Shown: positions 22,818-35,114, numbered from the stretch's first letter. The stretch: 49,765 nt of DNA from Cerioporus squamosus (GCA_022592435.1 JABYQS010000233.1:1-49765), one strand, 5' to 3'. A program made the numbers and translations. Notes: a model not told the origin generated them from the letters alone.

Positions 22818-25265
22818 CAAAGGCCAGGAGAAGAGCAACGTACGACCCCATGTTGACAAAGGCTGCGCCACCGTGATGCGCTGGGTAGCACCTGCTCCGC
22901 TCGTCAGTATTGCGAGGTAAGAAGGCGCGGAGGCATATGATCGGTTGGCACTTACCCCCTGATGACCGGTTGACCTGCTCGAATGTCATACTCTGTGAAC
23001 CTGGCTCGCCATACATTGTTTCGGAATGGGATACTGGGCCAGGATGGATGACAGACCGCACCTGTGAGGGCCAGATGTGATTGTCGCACGAACATCCGCT
23101 GAACGACTAAGGTGACGCATGAGTATGCCTGTGAGCGTGAAGATCGACGATACCAGGAGCCCACCTTCGGATCCTTCCACGCGCTGCTCCAGTTGTATAC
23201 TCTGCTGGACTGACACCGCACACTGCTCAGTACTCGCTGTACTCTACCCTAAAGGTGCTCACCTCGACCTTCCTCGGCACTCTGACTGCCGCGGAGCGTG
23301 TGGTTTGCGGGATTGTTTGCTGCGCCTGCCACGAAAAGCACGTTAGCACGTCGACGTGCTGTGTAGGACGCCCTCCCTGCCTGGCTCGTGCGTTTCACAC
23401 ATGACCGGTTCGTCTTGCAAGCGTAATGCCTGAGGTCGCGGGATGCAGCTTGTTGTGCTGGGCCCGTAGGGAGGCTGCTGCCCAGGAGTGATCATCAGCT
23501 GGGCCGGTCCATACCAGGACATCGAGCGCCCCCCGACTCGCTTTGGCGCCGACACGCTCTTGTTACTTACCCGCCGGCTCCGTCGCCCACGGATCCTCTC
23601 TTCGCATATGGTGCTTCACCCCGGACTAATCGGGCGCCCGATCACCAGTCCAGTCGTCTGAAGTTTGAAGGCACAACGAGCTTAGGTAGCAGCGGCGCGG
23701 CGCGGGCTGCCAATCGCTCGTCTAGGCGCATAAGTAAGCTATACGGGGCGCGTGCGTCTATGCAGATCATCCTAGCTACAGGACCAATGCAACGTGCGTA
23801 CCGAGAGATGCTCTCCTGCATGCCCTTGGTTGGCGGTTTACTCTCTTAGAGGGCGTCAGGAACCGCCGGCGCCCGCGCAAAACGGTGGCTTGCGGTCCCG
23901 GGCCCACGATGATGCGGGGGTCTCCTTGGCATAGGGTAACGGTGCGAAATAGCCGTAGCCTCCCGATGCACTGATGAGGCGCAATGTTGCACTTAATGTG
24001 ATGACATTACAAATGGAAGATGTGCTCGCCCGACGACTGGCGTCGTAGGGCAGGGGCATTCAAATCAAATAGCCACTTACTGATTCTTTCAGCCGTTATC
24101 TCCACCTGCATCTCAGGCACAAATCGTCTTCCCTCCCTGTGGCTTGATATTACTGAACGCCTCGCCCGCTCGTCGGTGTCAGGTGCGAGCTTCGCCCGCC
24201 AAGTGCAAACGTCAGTGTGTTATAAGTGTCGGAAGCCGATCTACATATAAGTAGACGTACTATCGTGTCATGGTGACGCCTTCAGCGGCTACATCCATTG
24301 TACGAGCCTCTCTGTGCTTCGCGGAGAGTGTGAAATTGCCTGACAGAGAGGCGGTGATAAGTGCGCTCAAGGGCTCCATTCGGCATTCAGAACCTCAGGG
24401 CGACGCACGGGCTGCGCTTCGGGATCGACAAGGATGACGGTCTGGAAAAAACATTGCACCTCGGCTGCGAGCCAGCCGAGAGTCATCGTCGGCGCGCGGC
24501 CGGAACGGTCGTGATCCACGACCGTGCGGCTGGGTTTGGATGTCTTCTCATTTCGATCGCGCGTCGCGCGATATAAGTGTGCAAGTCCTTCTCGCTTTGT
24601 AGATGAGGGGTGCAGGGTGCAAGGACACAACATCAGAGACGTTACTGGGTTCACGAGGAGAAGGGAGACAAGGAAGCCTTGGCGTCTTCAGCGCTTGCTG
24701 GCAGGCACGGTGGCGATGCAGATCCAGATTACCGCACAGCGCCTATCAAGTCCATCTACGCTCCTCCTGCCCAACCTAAATCGCAGACCAGTGATCTCGC
24801 GCATACCTATCCTGAAGGCATGAGCACAAGCGCGCCAGTTCTGAAGCTCAGCAGTGTCGGCTTTCAGGGGCTTCTAGCTCATTCAGATCCGCGGGGTCCC
24901 TATACCTGTGAGCACATTGCTAGCACCACGATCTGATACAGAGCCCGAGCTCACGTTTTGCGAGCTCTTTCATATTACGAATCCTCGGCACGATCTCAGC
25001 AACGATCTCTGACAATACTCCAGGAGTCCAGCCACCTTATTACTCCAGTGCGGGAAAAAATGACGGCGGCTGCATCCGCGCGGTTCACGTTGCCTCGGGC
25101 CTTGCGGGTCTTGTGCGGGGCCAACAGAACATTCGATCGATGAGCTCCCCATTAGGAGCTCCCTGAAACGAGCTCCCACCGACGTGCGCATAATTTTGGG
25201 ACTCCTCTCCGCTTCGGTCTGTCTCACTCACCACCGTCATCGGCCGGACGCGCAGACGACACCTC

Positions 25266-25791
25266 ATGTCAGGCCTAGCACTTCCACCCAGGCCGCCGAT
25301 TGTTCGCGTAAGCCGTTTTGCTCGGTCACCCAAGGAGTTCGAAGGGCTGGCTGTGACCGTGCTAGTTGGAGAGAGGCAGTTCACGGTAATGCACGAACCA
25401 TCCTGGACGCACATGGCAACCGCTAATTATGCCCTTGCAGCTGGTACTGCCCCCATCGCTGCCTCAAGTCCGAGCCTCACGAGACCACGTCATACGGTTC
25501 TGGCTAGGCGTAGTATGCACGGACGAGTTCGTCAGCCTTCAGACCCAACAAATCCGCGTACTGGTCGCGTCAGTGGGATGCATGTTGTACTTCGCGTCTC
25601 TGGAGACGACCCAGCTCATGCGCACGCTGTGGAGCGAGGTGCAGGCAATCCTGACCATCGCTGCGTCAGACTGCGACGTCCTCCGCCCCCATGACCGCAC
25701 TGATAGGGTGCTAGTGCCCTTGGTTGTGTGGGCGACACTCCGATGTCCGGTGCGTCGCGCAGTTCTTGTCGCCAGGTGTTCCCCACCCTGA
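25266..25791 (+). CDS. Unrecognised two-exon ORF
   Basis: Exons 25266-25385 and 25441-25791 join in frame through an intron with GTAATG, a TAAT branch-like site and CTTGCAG. The product includes VRVSRFARSPKEFEGLAVTV, LVGERQFTLVLPPSLPQVRA, DHVIRFWLGVVCTDEFVSLQ and LMRTLWSEVQAILTIAASDC, ending at a TGA at 25789-25791. The ATG at 25266 is not certain; an earlier exon may exist. No known domain is seen. The clean intron makes this the best-supported gene in the decayed middle of the element. Confidence 0.4.
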
Positions 25792-26570
25792 ACTGAGGGT
25801 TTCGGCAACAGGATGCCCTCTTGTTACCGCGCACCCTCCTGAGAGGTTCGCAAGCGTGCCTCGAGGCTCCGAGGGACGTTTTGCCACCGTGCCACCCAGC
25901 AGAGCCATGAATAGCGCTTCTAGGCCCCTGCAGAGCAGGAAGTCATATATATGTATCGTGTATATACACTCACGCCGATGTTATCCTCGGTTGTCCCTGT
26001 CGTTCAGTACTGTACTCTGCGAGTCCTCCCCGGTCCCTGGTGACCCGCGTGACGAGGTGGAGCCGCGGTGCATGCCTCAAACTGTGTCCCCCAAATCTGA
26101 ATATGGACCCAGACGCGCGTCTTCCATTCTAACCGCCTACCACGTCTGTTCTCGCCTAGACTAGCTACCCCTTTGCAGTTCTCCCCGTCATCACTGCCCC
26201 AGCTCACTTCGGCACTCACCTGCGACACCTCCGTCGACGTACCAGGCCAATCAACCCTCAGAAGGATGGCGGAAGGTGCCCCGTCAGATCCCGGACAGCT
26301 CTGCTCTTGTCAAGGTAGCGGCGCGGACAGGGCTTCTTCTCCTACTCAGGATGGGCTGGAGCATGGCTCAAGTGTCAGCGCGTCCTCGCCAGGTGAGCAC
26401 GACTTCCGAGCGCACGACTTCCGTGAGCGCAAGACGTGTTGGAGGTCCAGATTTGAGGCGCCGCGGTTGGACTGACGAAATATCCACCAGGGACTGTCCC
26501 GATCGCTGCATACTGCGAGCATCATCGCCGAGCGACCCTCTCCCGGGGTGAGTAGCCTTGCAATAGCTCA

Positions 26571-26813
26571 TTGGTAGAGGGGCTAACGACCAGATTGGCA
26601 GTTGGCCTCGCTGTGCTACGGCGCGCACCTGCCCAGGTATTCCACGCGACCTGCGACTTGCTTGCGCTCTTCTGGCACCGTGCTATTTGGGGACAGGTCT
26701 TTGGGAATAACCTGACGATCGGGGATCTGGCCATCGGCTTGCCAGAACCGGGCCCAGGTCAAACCTTGCTGTTCGTCCCCCAGGCGATCCTCTATCATGG
26801 TCACCACGACTAG
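26571..26813 (+). CDS. Short ORF, possible dioxygenase relic
   Basis: An 80-codon frame (an alternative codon, not ATG, opens it) reads VFHATCDLLALFWHRAIWGQ, then LTIGDLAIGLPEPGPGQTLL and FVPQAILYHGHHD before a stop. The end resembles the strand and distal-His region of 2-oxoglutarate dioxygenases, as in FIPSAILRHSN of the TET/JBP gene 5 kb away. The resemblance is short and may be chance. Confidence 0.2.
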   Translation: MVEGLTTRLAVGLAVLRRAPAQVFHATCDLLALFWHRAIWGQVFGNNLTIGDLAIGLPEPGPGQTLLFVPQAILYHGHHD

Positions 26814-27189
26814 GGCTGAGAGCGACAAGTGGGCCTACCACGGTCGAGTGTGGGAGAGTAGCATGTACGAAGTGGTATCGCTCCACCAGAACTCTGTCTC
26901 GGACCCATATGCGTGAACGTAACTGTAACCCCAATGAAGAGAGTTCTCGTACAAATGAAAAACAATGCCGCACACAGCCCTGCCTTCACAAGACAAGGCC
27001 GCGGGCCCCCATAGCCTCACCTGCACACCCCTTCGCAAAAACCTCTGGACTCACGGCGGGCTTCGCATTCCTCGGCAAGCTGCGATCACGCTCTTCTAGT
27101 CGCGCATATTCATCGCTGACGTTAGCATAGCAACATAAGTCCACAAGTCAGTAATCGTGTGAACATGCTGCGGCACAGACCTACTCACC

Positions 27190-27720
27190 CACGTGTTGAC
27201 AATCGCTGCCCGCAATGTCAGAACATATCCACCGGCCCTTCGTCTTCGCACTCCTTCCCAGACCTCTCTTCAAGCTGAGCTGCGCCACTTCGCGGTCAGG
27301 CACGCGATCCACAGGCTGCTATCACGGCAGTGAGTGTGAGACATTTGAACGGCAGCCCGGTACCATACCTATGTAACTGTCCATGAGAGGAAGGGCGTTT
27401 CCATTGCCAGACGACGAGGACGCTGCGGCCCCCGGTGGCAGACATCTCACTGAGCTCGAGCTCTCGTCCGGGCTGGCAATTTCAGTCTTTGTCCCCCGCC
27501 GCGGCCGGTATACTAACTGGGGAATGAGCATGAGTCCCCATCTAACCGTACAGCAGGTAGGTGGTACGCAACTTACAGGGCTCCCAAACGCCGGAGGCAG
27601 AATCGAGGACAGTTTGGAGGCCGAGACACCTGAGCCCGACCACCTCGGCTTCGACGTCACTGCCAACCCTCGCGAAGACCTGACGTCGAGCGTTTACGAT
27701 GAGCCTCTGAAGACTGCGCT
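27190..27720 (-). CDS. Weakly supported minus-strand multi-exon gene
   Basis: Two good introns are visible on the minus strand: one from GTAAGTTGCG (after codons for FGSP) to a CATTCCCCAG acceptor, and one from GTACCG to GATAG. They join the segments SASKLSSILPPAFGSP, LVYRPRRGTKTEIASPDESS and QPVDRVPDREVAQLSLKRGL..RWICSDIAGSDCQHV. A GTGAGT donor follows. Neither start nor stop is fixed and no domain is recognised. An overlapping plus-strand ORF (27383-27859) is the likely shadow. Confidence 0.3.
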
Positions 27721-28036
27721 CCGTCGGAGTGAACCCTCTGGAGAATGGCAGGTGTCAACAAAAGCTAACCTGAGCGATTCGCGAGGGGCGCGGCGGTACG
27801 GAGAGGACACAAAGGCGAGTACAGGGTGGGCAGGCGGAGAGGCAGAAGTCTGCGGATGAGATCCACGCTGCGCCAGACCGGTGAGGCTATCATGACTGAA
27901 CGACGATTGTGAGGCCGGGAGACCACCCGGCCGTCGGGTTATACCAGACACGGCAGTGCAGCCAAACAGTCCCTGTAAATTGCTTGCTTCAAGACGTAAT
28001 CTAGTTACACAGATCCTTCGCCCTGAAACGGGCATA

Positions 28037-28342
28037 CTACGCCATAGAGAACGCGCAGACTAGGTTACTTATCGGATGTTTGTGTTCAGCTTCCCTGGGG
28101 TGGCATTGTGGCCTCCCACAGGTTGGCGGCGTGTGCACGCGGGCGAGACCGGGTGGTAATGTGGCCTTCGAAGTGCCCGTCGTGGCTCCACTTCGAAGTG
28201 CAATCGGTGGCGTGGTGACCTCCGAGAGCTTCGACGGGCTCCCGGGTGATGTGGTGGTCTCCACGGGGGCTGGTGCGACCAGACGGGGCGAAGCACTCGA
28301 AGTCGAGAAATTGGACGACTGAGGCGGGGCAGGGGAAGACAT
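28037..28342 (-). CDS. Small Ser/Thr/Pro-rich ORF in dispersed repeat copy 2
   Basis: The ATG at 28342 opens 101 codons: MSSPAPPQSSNFSTSSASPR, then VETTTSPGSPSKLSEVTTPP and further Thr/Pro-rich sequence. The ETTTSP and EVTTPP repeats come from the GGTGRYGTGGTGRYCTCC DNA motif, read on the minus strand. A decayed copy lies at 17700-17990. It may be one exon of a mucin-like or disordered protein, or an open repeat without function. Confidence 0.3.
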   Translation of the reverse strand: MSSPAPPQSSNFSTSSASPRLVAPAPVETTTSPGSPSKLSEVTTPPIALRSGATTGTSKATLPPGLARVHTPPTCGRPQCHPREAEHKHPISNLVCAFSMA

Positions 28343-29624
28343 GGCAGAGAGTCACTCACCGATGACCCTGCACCTCCACCCGTCCCAACAAAACAGCCCT
28401 CCAGCCCTCGCTACCCTGCTCTGTGTAATCCACCAACACCTACCCGACCCCTTCGAACGTAGGCTCTCTCGCGCGGTACCGGTCGTACCAGTGGAGGCGT
28501 GTGCCAGTTTCAGTTCTCCGCGGCAGTGTCGCTTACGGTGACTTGTTAGCTGAACGGTGCAGAACGCGGTGCGCGTACACGTACGATGTGTGCCGGTGAG
28601 CGTGTGTGTAGGCGGAAATGGGAAAAGGAAGGTATGCGACTGGGACGGCCGTGGGTGCGGAGACGACTGGTTTATCATGAGGGCCGCGCCGGAGGTCTCG
28701 GGCATAGGTCGGGCCTTCTCGGGCCCACCGGCGGCCCAATAATCACCCGTGCTGGGATGGATACGCGTGTTGATGTGCAAGGAAGCGGAGTTCCGCCCGA
28801 GGACGCAGATATTCAGACCTGGACACAACGAAACACGGTGCGGGTTGCATGCCGGGGTCTTCATGCCAGTCGGCTAGCAAGACATTGTGCCCCATTGTCG
28901 TGGTCGACGGGATGCAGAGAACGAAAGGATGGAGACGGCGCGAAGAGGGAGGAAAGAAGTTGCGTTTGGATGCGCGGCACCTCGCCTGGCGACAGGGGTG
29001 GCTGTGTAGATTGAGATCGATGCATCCGCGAGCGCTTATCACTTAGGCCAGTCGGAATCGGCACGCTCTCAAACATCAAACCCCATCGGCGCTCTTGCAT
29101 CCCTCTGCCCAACAAACGCGAAGGCGCAACGAGGAGCCACGGCGAATGATATGCTGTATTGTGAGGGGTGTGGTCCAGTATTAACAGAAAGTCAGTTCAA
29201 CTATGCTCTGTGCCAAAGTACCATCTGCGTCACGATCAGATTCTCGAGCCTGACATTCACCACCAGAAAATTCCGACGCCCTTCCATGCGCGCGATTGGG
29301 ATGGGGCCACGCTTGTGTATGACGACCGGGTGGTGCCGGCGTAGCTGATGCCGGGGAATCCCTGATCGTGACTCACACACGCAGTATTCTTTACCACCAA
29401 CCGGACCGCCCGGTTTGCGATTGCGGGAATCCTCATCGGTAAGCCACCGAGCGGACCGTTCTTGGACTTGTCCCACCTGATCCGATGTGTTTCATTTGTC
29501 AGGCAGATGCTGTCAGAGCACTCAGATCTACGTACTACTCCTGGCACTCAGTCCTGTCCTTCACGATCTTCGGCGACCTGTGCCTTTGACAGCCAACCCA
29601 AACGATCTACCCCACAAGTTCAAC
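28343..29624. other. No recognisable gene; probable upstream region of the TET/JBP gene
   Basis: Short overlapping ORFs on both strands have no consistent splice signals. The last few hundred bases should include the promoter and 5' UTR of gene E; no TATA box is obvious. Confidence 0.35.
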
Positions 29625-32002
29625 ATGCAACGTCCGCGCGGCAAGACCTGGCCTAGTGAGAGCACTGTGCCGTTTCCTCACTCCGCCCTCCTAACGTGCC
29701 CGGCTATATGATACAGAGGCGTCAGCAAACAACCAATCCAAACCGAAGAAAGCAGCAGCCCCAAGTGGTCATACGTCCAGTGAGTTACTACAACGCTACA
29801 AACATTTCTTATGCGACTCACGGCAGCGTTCGTATCTCACGCAGGTCAACACCATACCTACGCCGAGGTGCTCCTTAACGGGTCCGCTGTGAACGCGCGT
29901 CGTCACCCATCCACAAATACTACCGCGCAGACCGAACACACTACAGCAGCCCCGGCAACGCGTCAAGCCAGGAAAAGGTCCCTCTCCGTGACATCAGGTA
30001 CGCGCTCTCGTTCTGGCTAGGGAGGTGTTCTCCGTGACCTCCAAACACCTCCACCAACTCTTGAGGTTGTTGAGGCGACCTGGCGTAGTAGTATGCGCGT
30101 GCGGAGAGCTGCCCACTCTAGGCCGTCTTGGCGCTACAGATAGAGGGACAAAACACCGAGCTGACTGCCGCTGATCGTCTATAGATGACTCAGACACCCC
30201 GCTGGCCGTAAAAGCACGGACGACGAGAGGTGAGTGCCTTGAACCCGGTCGAGTACGTACCTGACCTGGTGCGTGTAGCAGGGCCCGTCACGCGAGCGAC
30301 GGCCCGGAAAGAACAGGAGATATCACCTCCTCTGCGGCTCAGTACGACCCTACTGGACCTGGTAATCTCCGCCGAGCGTCGTGCAGCCACGTCGAACAGC
30401 GTCGAGGATGACAGCGTGCCGCCAGACGACGAAGTCGATAACCCTCCCACCGTCGTCTATCAGCCGGCGCGCCCGAACTCGAAGAACCTCGTTCCTTTCG
30501 TCGAGATACCGAGCAGTGAACACTCGACAGGGGGTTCTCGGGCCCGCTTAGACCGGCCAGCGTCCCCCGCGCGCAGACACGCACGGCAGCCACCTTCTCA
30601 GCGCGGCGATGGGAACCGCGCGGGCTCAGTGTGTCGTGCCGGGCGAGGGCGTCCTGGAAGGGGCCGCGGTGGCAAGATGTACGTCGAGATACCCACGAGG
30701 ACTCGCGATCAGATCAAAAGCGCGGAGAAGAGACGCAAGGAGAGACAAGAGCGTGACGCGAAGGACATCGCAGAGCACGGTGGCCTCCGCCGTCACGACG
30801 GTCCTGCCGTTTTCCGTATCCTCCGCGAGGCTGAGCCTGTCGAGCTGGACGTCTCCCTGGACTTTGATGTCAGCGACAAGGAGGAACGGGTGTTCCCGGT
30901 GGCAACTACGGGATGGACAGGAGCGAGGGTCAGGCACACCGAGGAGGAGATGGAGGACCACGACCTTGACTGGTTCATGCAGCGCGGTTTCAGGTATCGT
31001 GAAACTGATCGAAGGTACGTCAGTCTTTTGTGACGTCGTCAGGTCAGACTCAGAACCCGCGCAGGTACCCGTTCTGTTTGCTTGATCCTCAAAACCGCAA
31101 CGTCGTCACCTTCGCGTCTGAACCGCCCAATGATCCGACGTGGATGGACAACCACGACAGAGTCGTCGAACTCTTTGAAGACGCCAGAAAGAACGCCACA
31201 GTTCCTGCCCGTTCGTCCAATCGCCGGGGAACATGGGCCGCTAATGTGGGCTATTCAGTCGGCGGCGGGCAACCAGTGCGTACCCCATATCCTCGTCTTA
31301 GGGATTCTACTGAGTTGGTGTACAGGCTCCGGCGAATATCGCTTTAGGCGCCAATGAGGAGGTGGTGGAAAGACTACGAAATGCCGACGAGGTTCGGAGG
31401 ATCGCCCTGTTCATGGACAGTGAGTGTCGGTCTGAAACGGAGGTGTCAACGCTCACCCCCCGTTTGCAGGATGTTTCATGACATACCAGCGGCCCATGTA
31501 CAAGTACTACGAAGAGAACATGGGCCGCCTGCGTCGTGCGGACCCCAGCTTGCGTGCCAACTGGGAGCCGTGCGTGTTCGCCGCAGCGACCTTCAATCTG
31601 GGCCCTCGTTCCGTCGCCCGCATACATACAGATGACAAGAACTTTGCCCCGGGCTGGTGTGGTATCATGGCATTAGGGAACTTCGACTACCGGAAGGGCG
31701 GTCATATGGTCCTGTGGGACCTGAAGTTGGTGATCGAATTCCCCCCGGGAACGGTGATGTTCATTCCTTCCGCCATTCTCCGCCACTCTAACACCACTAT
31801 CGGCGAGGATGAGAAGCGAATGTCGTTCACACAGTTTACGGCGGGGGGACTCTTCCGATGGGTGGACTGTGGCATGCAGACGCAGAAGAACTTCTTTGCT
31901 AAGGGTGGGCGACACGAGAAGTCTGGAACAGATAGGTGGTTCGAGGGAATCGGGAGGTTCACGACCTGGGACGCCTTGATGAAGCAAGCCTACGAGAATT
32001 GA
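29625..32002 (+). CDS. Gene E: TET/JBP-family 2-oxoglutarate/Fe(II) dioxygenase with AT-hook
   Basis: TET/JBP enzymes oxidise 5-methylcytosine (or thymine in JBP) using 2-oxoglutarate, O2 and Fe(II). Eight exons join in frame: 29625-29655, 29717-29779, 29845-29997, 30185-30229, 30279-31014, 31065-31275, 31326-31419 and 31470-32002, giving 621 aa. The start is MQRPRGKTWPK. The N-terminal half is disordered with an AT-hook-like RGRPGRGRGG, fit for DNA binding. The second half holds DHDLDWFMQRGFRY, YSVGGGQPAPANIALG and the catalytic core: Fe ligands H497 and D499 in ARIHTDDKNFAPGWCG, the GGHMVLWDLKLVIEFPPGTV strand, distal H550 in FIPSAILRHSN and R561 (KRMSFTQF) for 2-oxoglutarate. All key residues are present, so the enzyme is probably active. 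It sits in the KDZ element, as known for basidiomycete TET/JBP genes. Substrate preference cannot be read from sequence. Confidence 0.88.
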
Positions 32003-32633
32003 CCTCTTGTATCTAGGTTAGATTGTTAACCCCGTTCCTACAGTGATTGACAGACAACAGGTATGGGGCTGCCCAGCTGATGAGAGCGCAGACGCGGTCG
32101 CATTGATCGGTTTGTATAAGGTACCGGAGTATATTGCCTAAGGCGAAGATACAGAGGAGTAAGGCGGGTTGTGTGCGCGTGCTCTAGGCCATTGGCCCAT
32201 CGCTCAGCTGAGCACAAGAAGCATCAACCAGTTAGGCTACAGCGCTCCTACACGACAATTCACTCGACTGGCATAAGGCGCCGTGTGTAACCACCACAAA
32301 CCGACACAGCATGAGCCGTGGACAGGTGTGAGCGTGTGCTGTTCAGCATAGTTGACGACAAACCTGCTACCTGCCGCAAGTACGTGACTCCCTAAGCAGC
32401 AGAAAGGTCGGAAAGCAACTCACTAATCAAGACGCCCCACGGTCGCGGCGTGCTCTTAGCGAGAGGGATGGAGTGCGGGATGGGACGAGGAGGGGAGAGG
32501 CTCTAAGCCAGCCGACGAGCAATATGTACAGCGAATGAGGTACAATCAGCCAGACGACTATGAGGCATGGGTACGCATCGTGCAAGAAGGTGCGGCGGCG
32601 AAATTCCAGAAGACATCCCAAGAATGAATCGCG
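32003..32633. other. Convergent spacer between genes E and H
   Basis: The 3' ends of the TET/JBP gene (plus) and gene H (minus) face each other. I see no gene or repeat here. Confidence 0.4.
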
Positions 32634-34003
32634 CTACGGGGACAAGCGTCGCGTGACGACGGCCATGCTCTGCCGCCTCAAGAGCTTCGTGAAGTGCTTC
32701 GCCCTCAGCATCCAGTTGGCCACCGATGACCGCCTGTCTGACACTGGGCTTGCGGTACCCGGTGGAACCACATCTACGTCGGCCTCTGGGGGATTCGGGT
32801 TCGGCATGCCGACCCTCGACCGTCGCGACCGAGTACGGCGGCCCTCAGCCTGGGCTACTGCAAACACGATCCCTTGCCTCGTTACCGGGACGTCCATGCA
32901 ACCCTCCATCTCGCGGTCATGGTGCTCCACTTGGACAGGCGCCTCCTCGATGGACACCCGGATGACGACCCCGCTCTTTGGGATTGCGAGCAGCTCACGC
33001 GACCGCGCGTGCCAGAGCCGGCGCGCAATCGTGTGGCCCACGGCCTTCCGGAGGGACACGCGACCTGCGATCGTCTGCACCTGCGTGACGTGCACCTCGT
33101 CGTACCCCTCGTCACGGTGCGGCCTCTCGGACACGAACGAGTCCGCGCTGCCCACTACCCTGTGTGCCTGGTAGAACGCGCGCGTGCTTCCGGCGTTGAG
33201 GGTCAGCAAGTTGTCGCGCAGTGGCAGCGTGCTCGGGTTGTCGTGCGTGCCCTTTGAGAGGTCCGTCGCCTGTGGGCGAGGCAGGTCAGACTCGCTCTTG
33301 TGAGGATCGCGGATTGTGCGGCACGGCTGGATGGCCGAACCGAGCGCACACAGTAAAGCAGACACCCGAGACAGCGTGCCCACGGCCAACTGACAAAAAG
33401 GGGAAGGTACAACGCGCGTGCAGCTTCTATGGCGTGGCACACAGGCGACGCGTGAAAGACGTATGACATACCTGGCCGAGCCTCGACACGAAGGTGCTTC
33501 CCTGTCGCCTGTGCCGCTGCCGCACCTGGTCCATCGCTGGCACGACCGCCACCAGAACCGTTGTCTGGCCGGCGGATGCTGGTGAGCTGACACTGGAGCT
33601 GCTCCCAGTGCTGCGGCGTGACCGCGATCGTGATTCCTCCTGGTGGGCACGCCACTCGCACTGCTGCTCGACCTTCTGGAACATCTGGCATGCATGTCAG
33701 CCAGGGACGGAGGGACACGAGAATTGAGCGCGGACATGGTACCTGCTCGATCAAGACGTGACGCGGGTCCACGTCCCGGGGCAACTCAGCTGGAGCTGGC
33801 TGTGGCTGGCAGAGGTTCGCATGCTGAGGGGTACGGGCAGGTGAGTAAGGTGCGGGGCTGCACTGGCACGATGGATGAACCTGAGCGAGGTGCAGCTGCG
33901 ACGAAGGGAGGAGCTCTCGCGCTTGAGGAACCACTTGCGCGACCGTGGGTTGTCTTGGAGACGGAGCTAGCTCAGGGCACCTGACATCTGGGACAAAGTC
34001 CAT
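32634..34003 (-). CDS. Gene H: unknown cargo protein
   Basis: I do not recognise it. Supported exons are a first segment ending at 33743, 33684-33472 and 33326-32634, all joining in frame. Coding-like blocks are PRDVDPRHVLIEQ, MFQKVEQQCEWRAHQEESRS, an SR/Ser-rich stretch, QTTVLVAVVPAMDQVRQRHR, then TLPLRDNLLTLNAGSTRAFY, ADSFVSERPHRDEGYDEVHV, VVIRVSIEEAPVQVEHHDRE and a basic tail (RAKHFTKLLRRQSMAVVTRR). The ATG at 34003 (MDFVPDV) is the most upstream start; an additional intron right after it is possible. The middle and C-terminal blocks look folded. It lies between the TET/JBP and transposase genes. A DNA-binding or regulatory role would fit the basic tail but is only a guess. Confidence 0.5.
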
Positions 34004-35114
34004 GATCTAGGCATTGTAGGGTGTACGTGCGCATGAGGACCTCAGAGTCAGAGCAGGGTAGAGCATGCTGACACCAATATGACGAACCTTATCATGAGAC
34101 CGCTGCGAGGTAGCCTCCGCACCCTCAGGCTCCTCTGCCTGTTTGTGCACGTGCATGAGAGGATGAAGAGGGGCAAGAGTACTGTCGGACGCACCTCGTC
34201 ACACGATGTCGAGGGAGGACGAGCTCGGGCTGCGAGCTCCTGTGGGACTGTTTCAATTTGTGCTGGCGGTTCGGACGCGGCCTCCGGGCCGGCCCCGCCT
34301 TGCGAGCGGACACGTGCCGGGTCAAGTTCAACTCCCAGCACGCATCCACGGCACGTCTTCAAGACGTGCAAGCTCCGAGTCACTGTAACATGTTGCGCGG
34401 CGTCCGAGGGTCAGCATCTCGTTTGGCGTTTCAAAGCAAACCAAGCGCATCTCAGGAAAGATGGTTAGTCGCTGCAAACTGGCTGTGCCGGAAACATGTT
34501 CCTCTGACGCCTGTGAACTCTTCTGCCTACAGGTCATCGTTTAAGCATCAGCTTCCTGGAAATTTGAACAGAAACCGCGGGAGCAGGTGAGTCATCGTAC
34601 ATGCGTTGGTTTGCATGCGGTTACCAAAGGACCGGGATGAAGCTGCGTGGGAGGGCAGGCGTAGAACCAATGCTACTTGCCCCAATGAGCCGGTGCGTCG
34701 TAACTTTGCAAGAAGGCCGGCAAGGCGGCGTGGCATGGCAAGAGGGAGAGAAGATAGGCATGAACGAGTGGGTGGCTTGGCTCCGGAAGTATATACCCTG
34801 GACGCTTTTGAAAGCGCGGTTTGGTTGAGCCAGACCTCGAGGTGTATCGTAGAGGGATTTGTGTGCCACGCTTCGACTGCCACGTATTCGCGAATGGCTG
34901 ACAGACAGTCGTCAATTTGAATTGCAGACAGACATATGCGAGCTGACTCACAGGGTACTCAAGGTGATGAGTATGCGTGTGAATGGTCCCTCCAGATCCG
35001 TGTTGTTTCGTAGCAATGCACATGGATTGTTAGCATTTAGAATATCGAATATACACGAATGATGAGCAGGCATGGATAGCGTGACAACGGGTCCGAACGC
35101 GCTACTGCCTGGCT
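34004..35114. other. Spacer between gene H and the transposase gene
   Basis: This should hold the promoter of gene H and the 3' UTR of the transposase, both minus strand. ORFs on both strands are short and overlapping; I see no supported gene. Confidence 0.35.

Noticed and set aside
23960..24010. Possible hammerhead ribozyme core (CTGATGAG)
   Set aside because: The matching GAAA segment and flanking stems are missing.
26555..26640. tRNA-like A box (TAGCTCATTGGTAGAG) near 26568
   Set aside because: No B-box-like GGTTCRANNCC follows at the right distance and no cloverleaf can be drawn.
33203..33470. Continuation of gene H's first frame through 33472 as one 266-codon ORF
   Set aside because: Splicing at 33743/33684 and 33472/33326 gives more protein-like sequence and good splice signals; the read-through part is Arg/Leu/Ser-rich shadow sequence.
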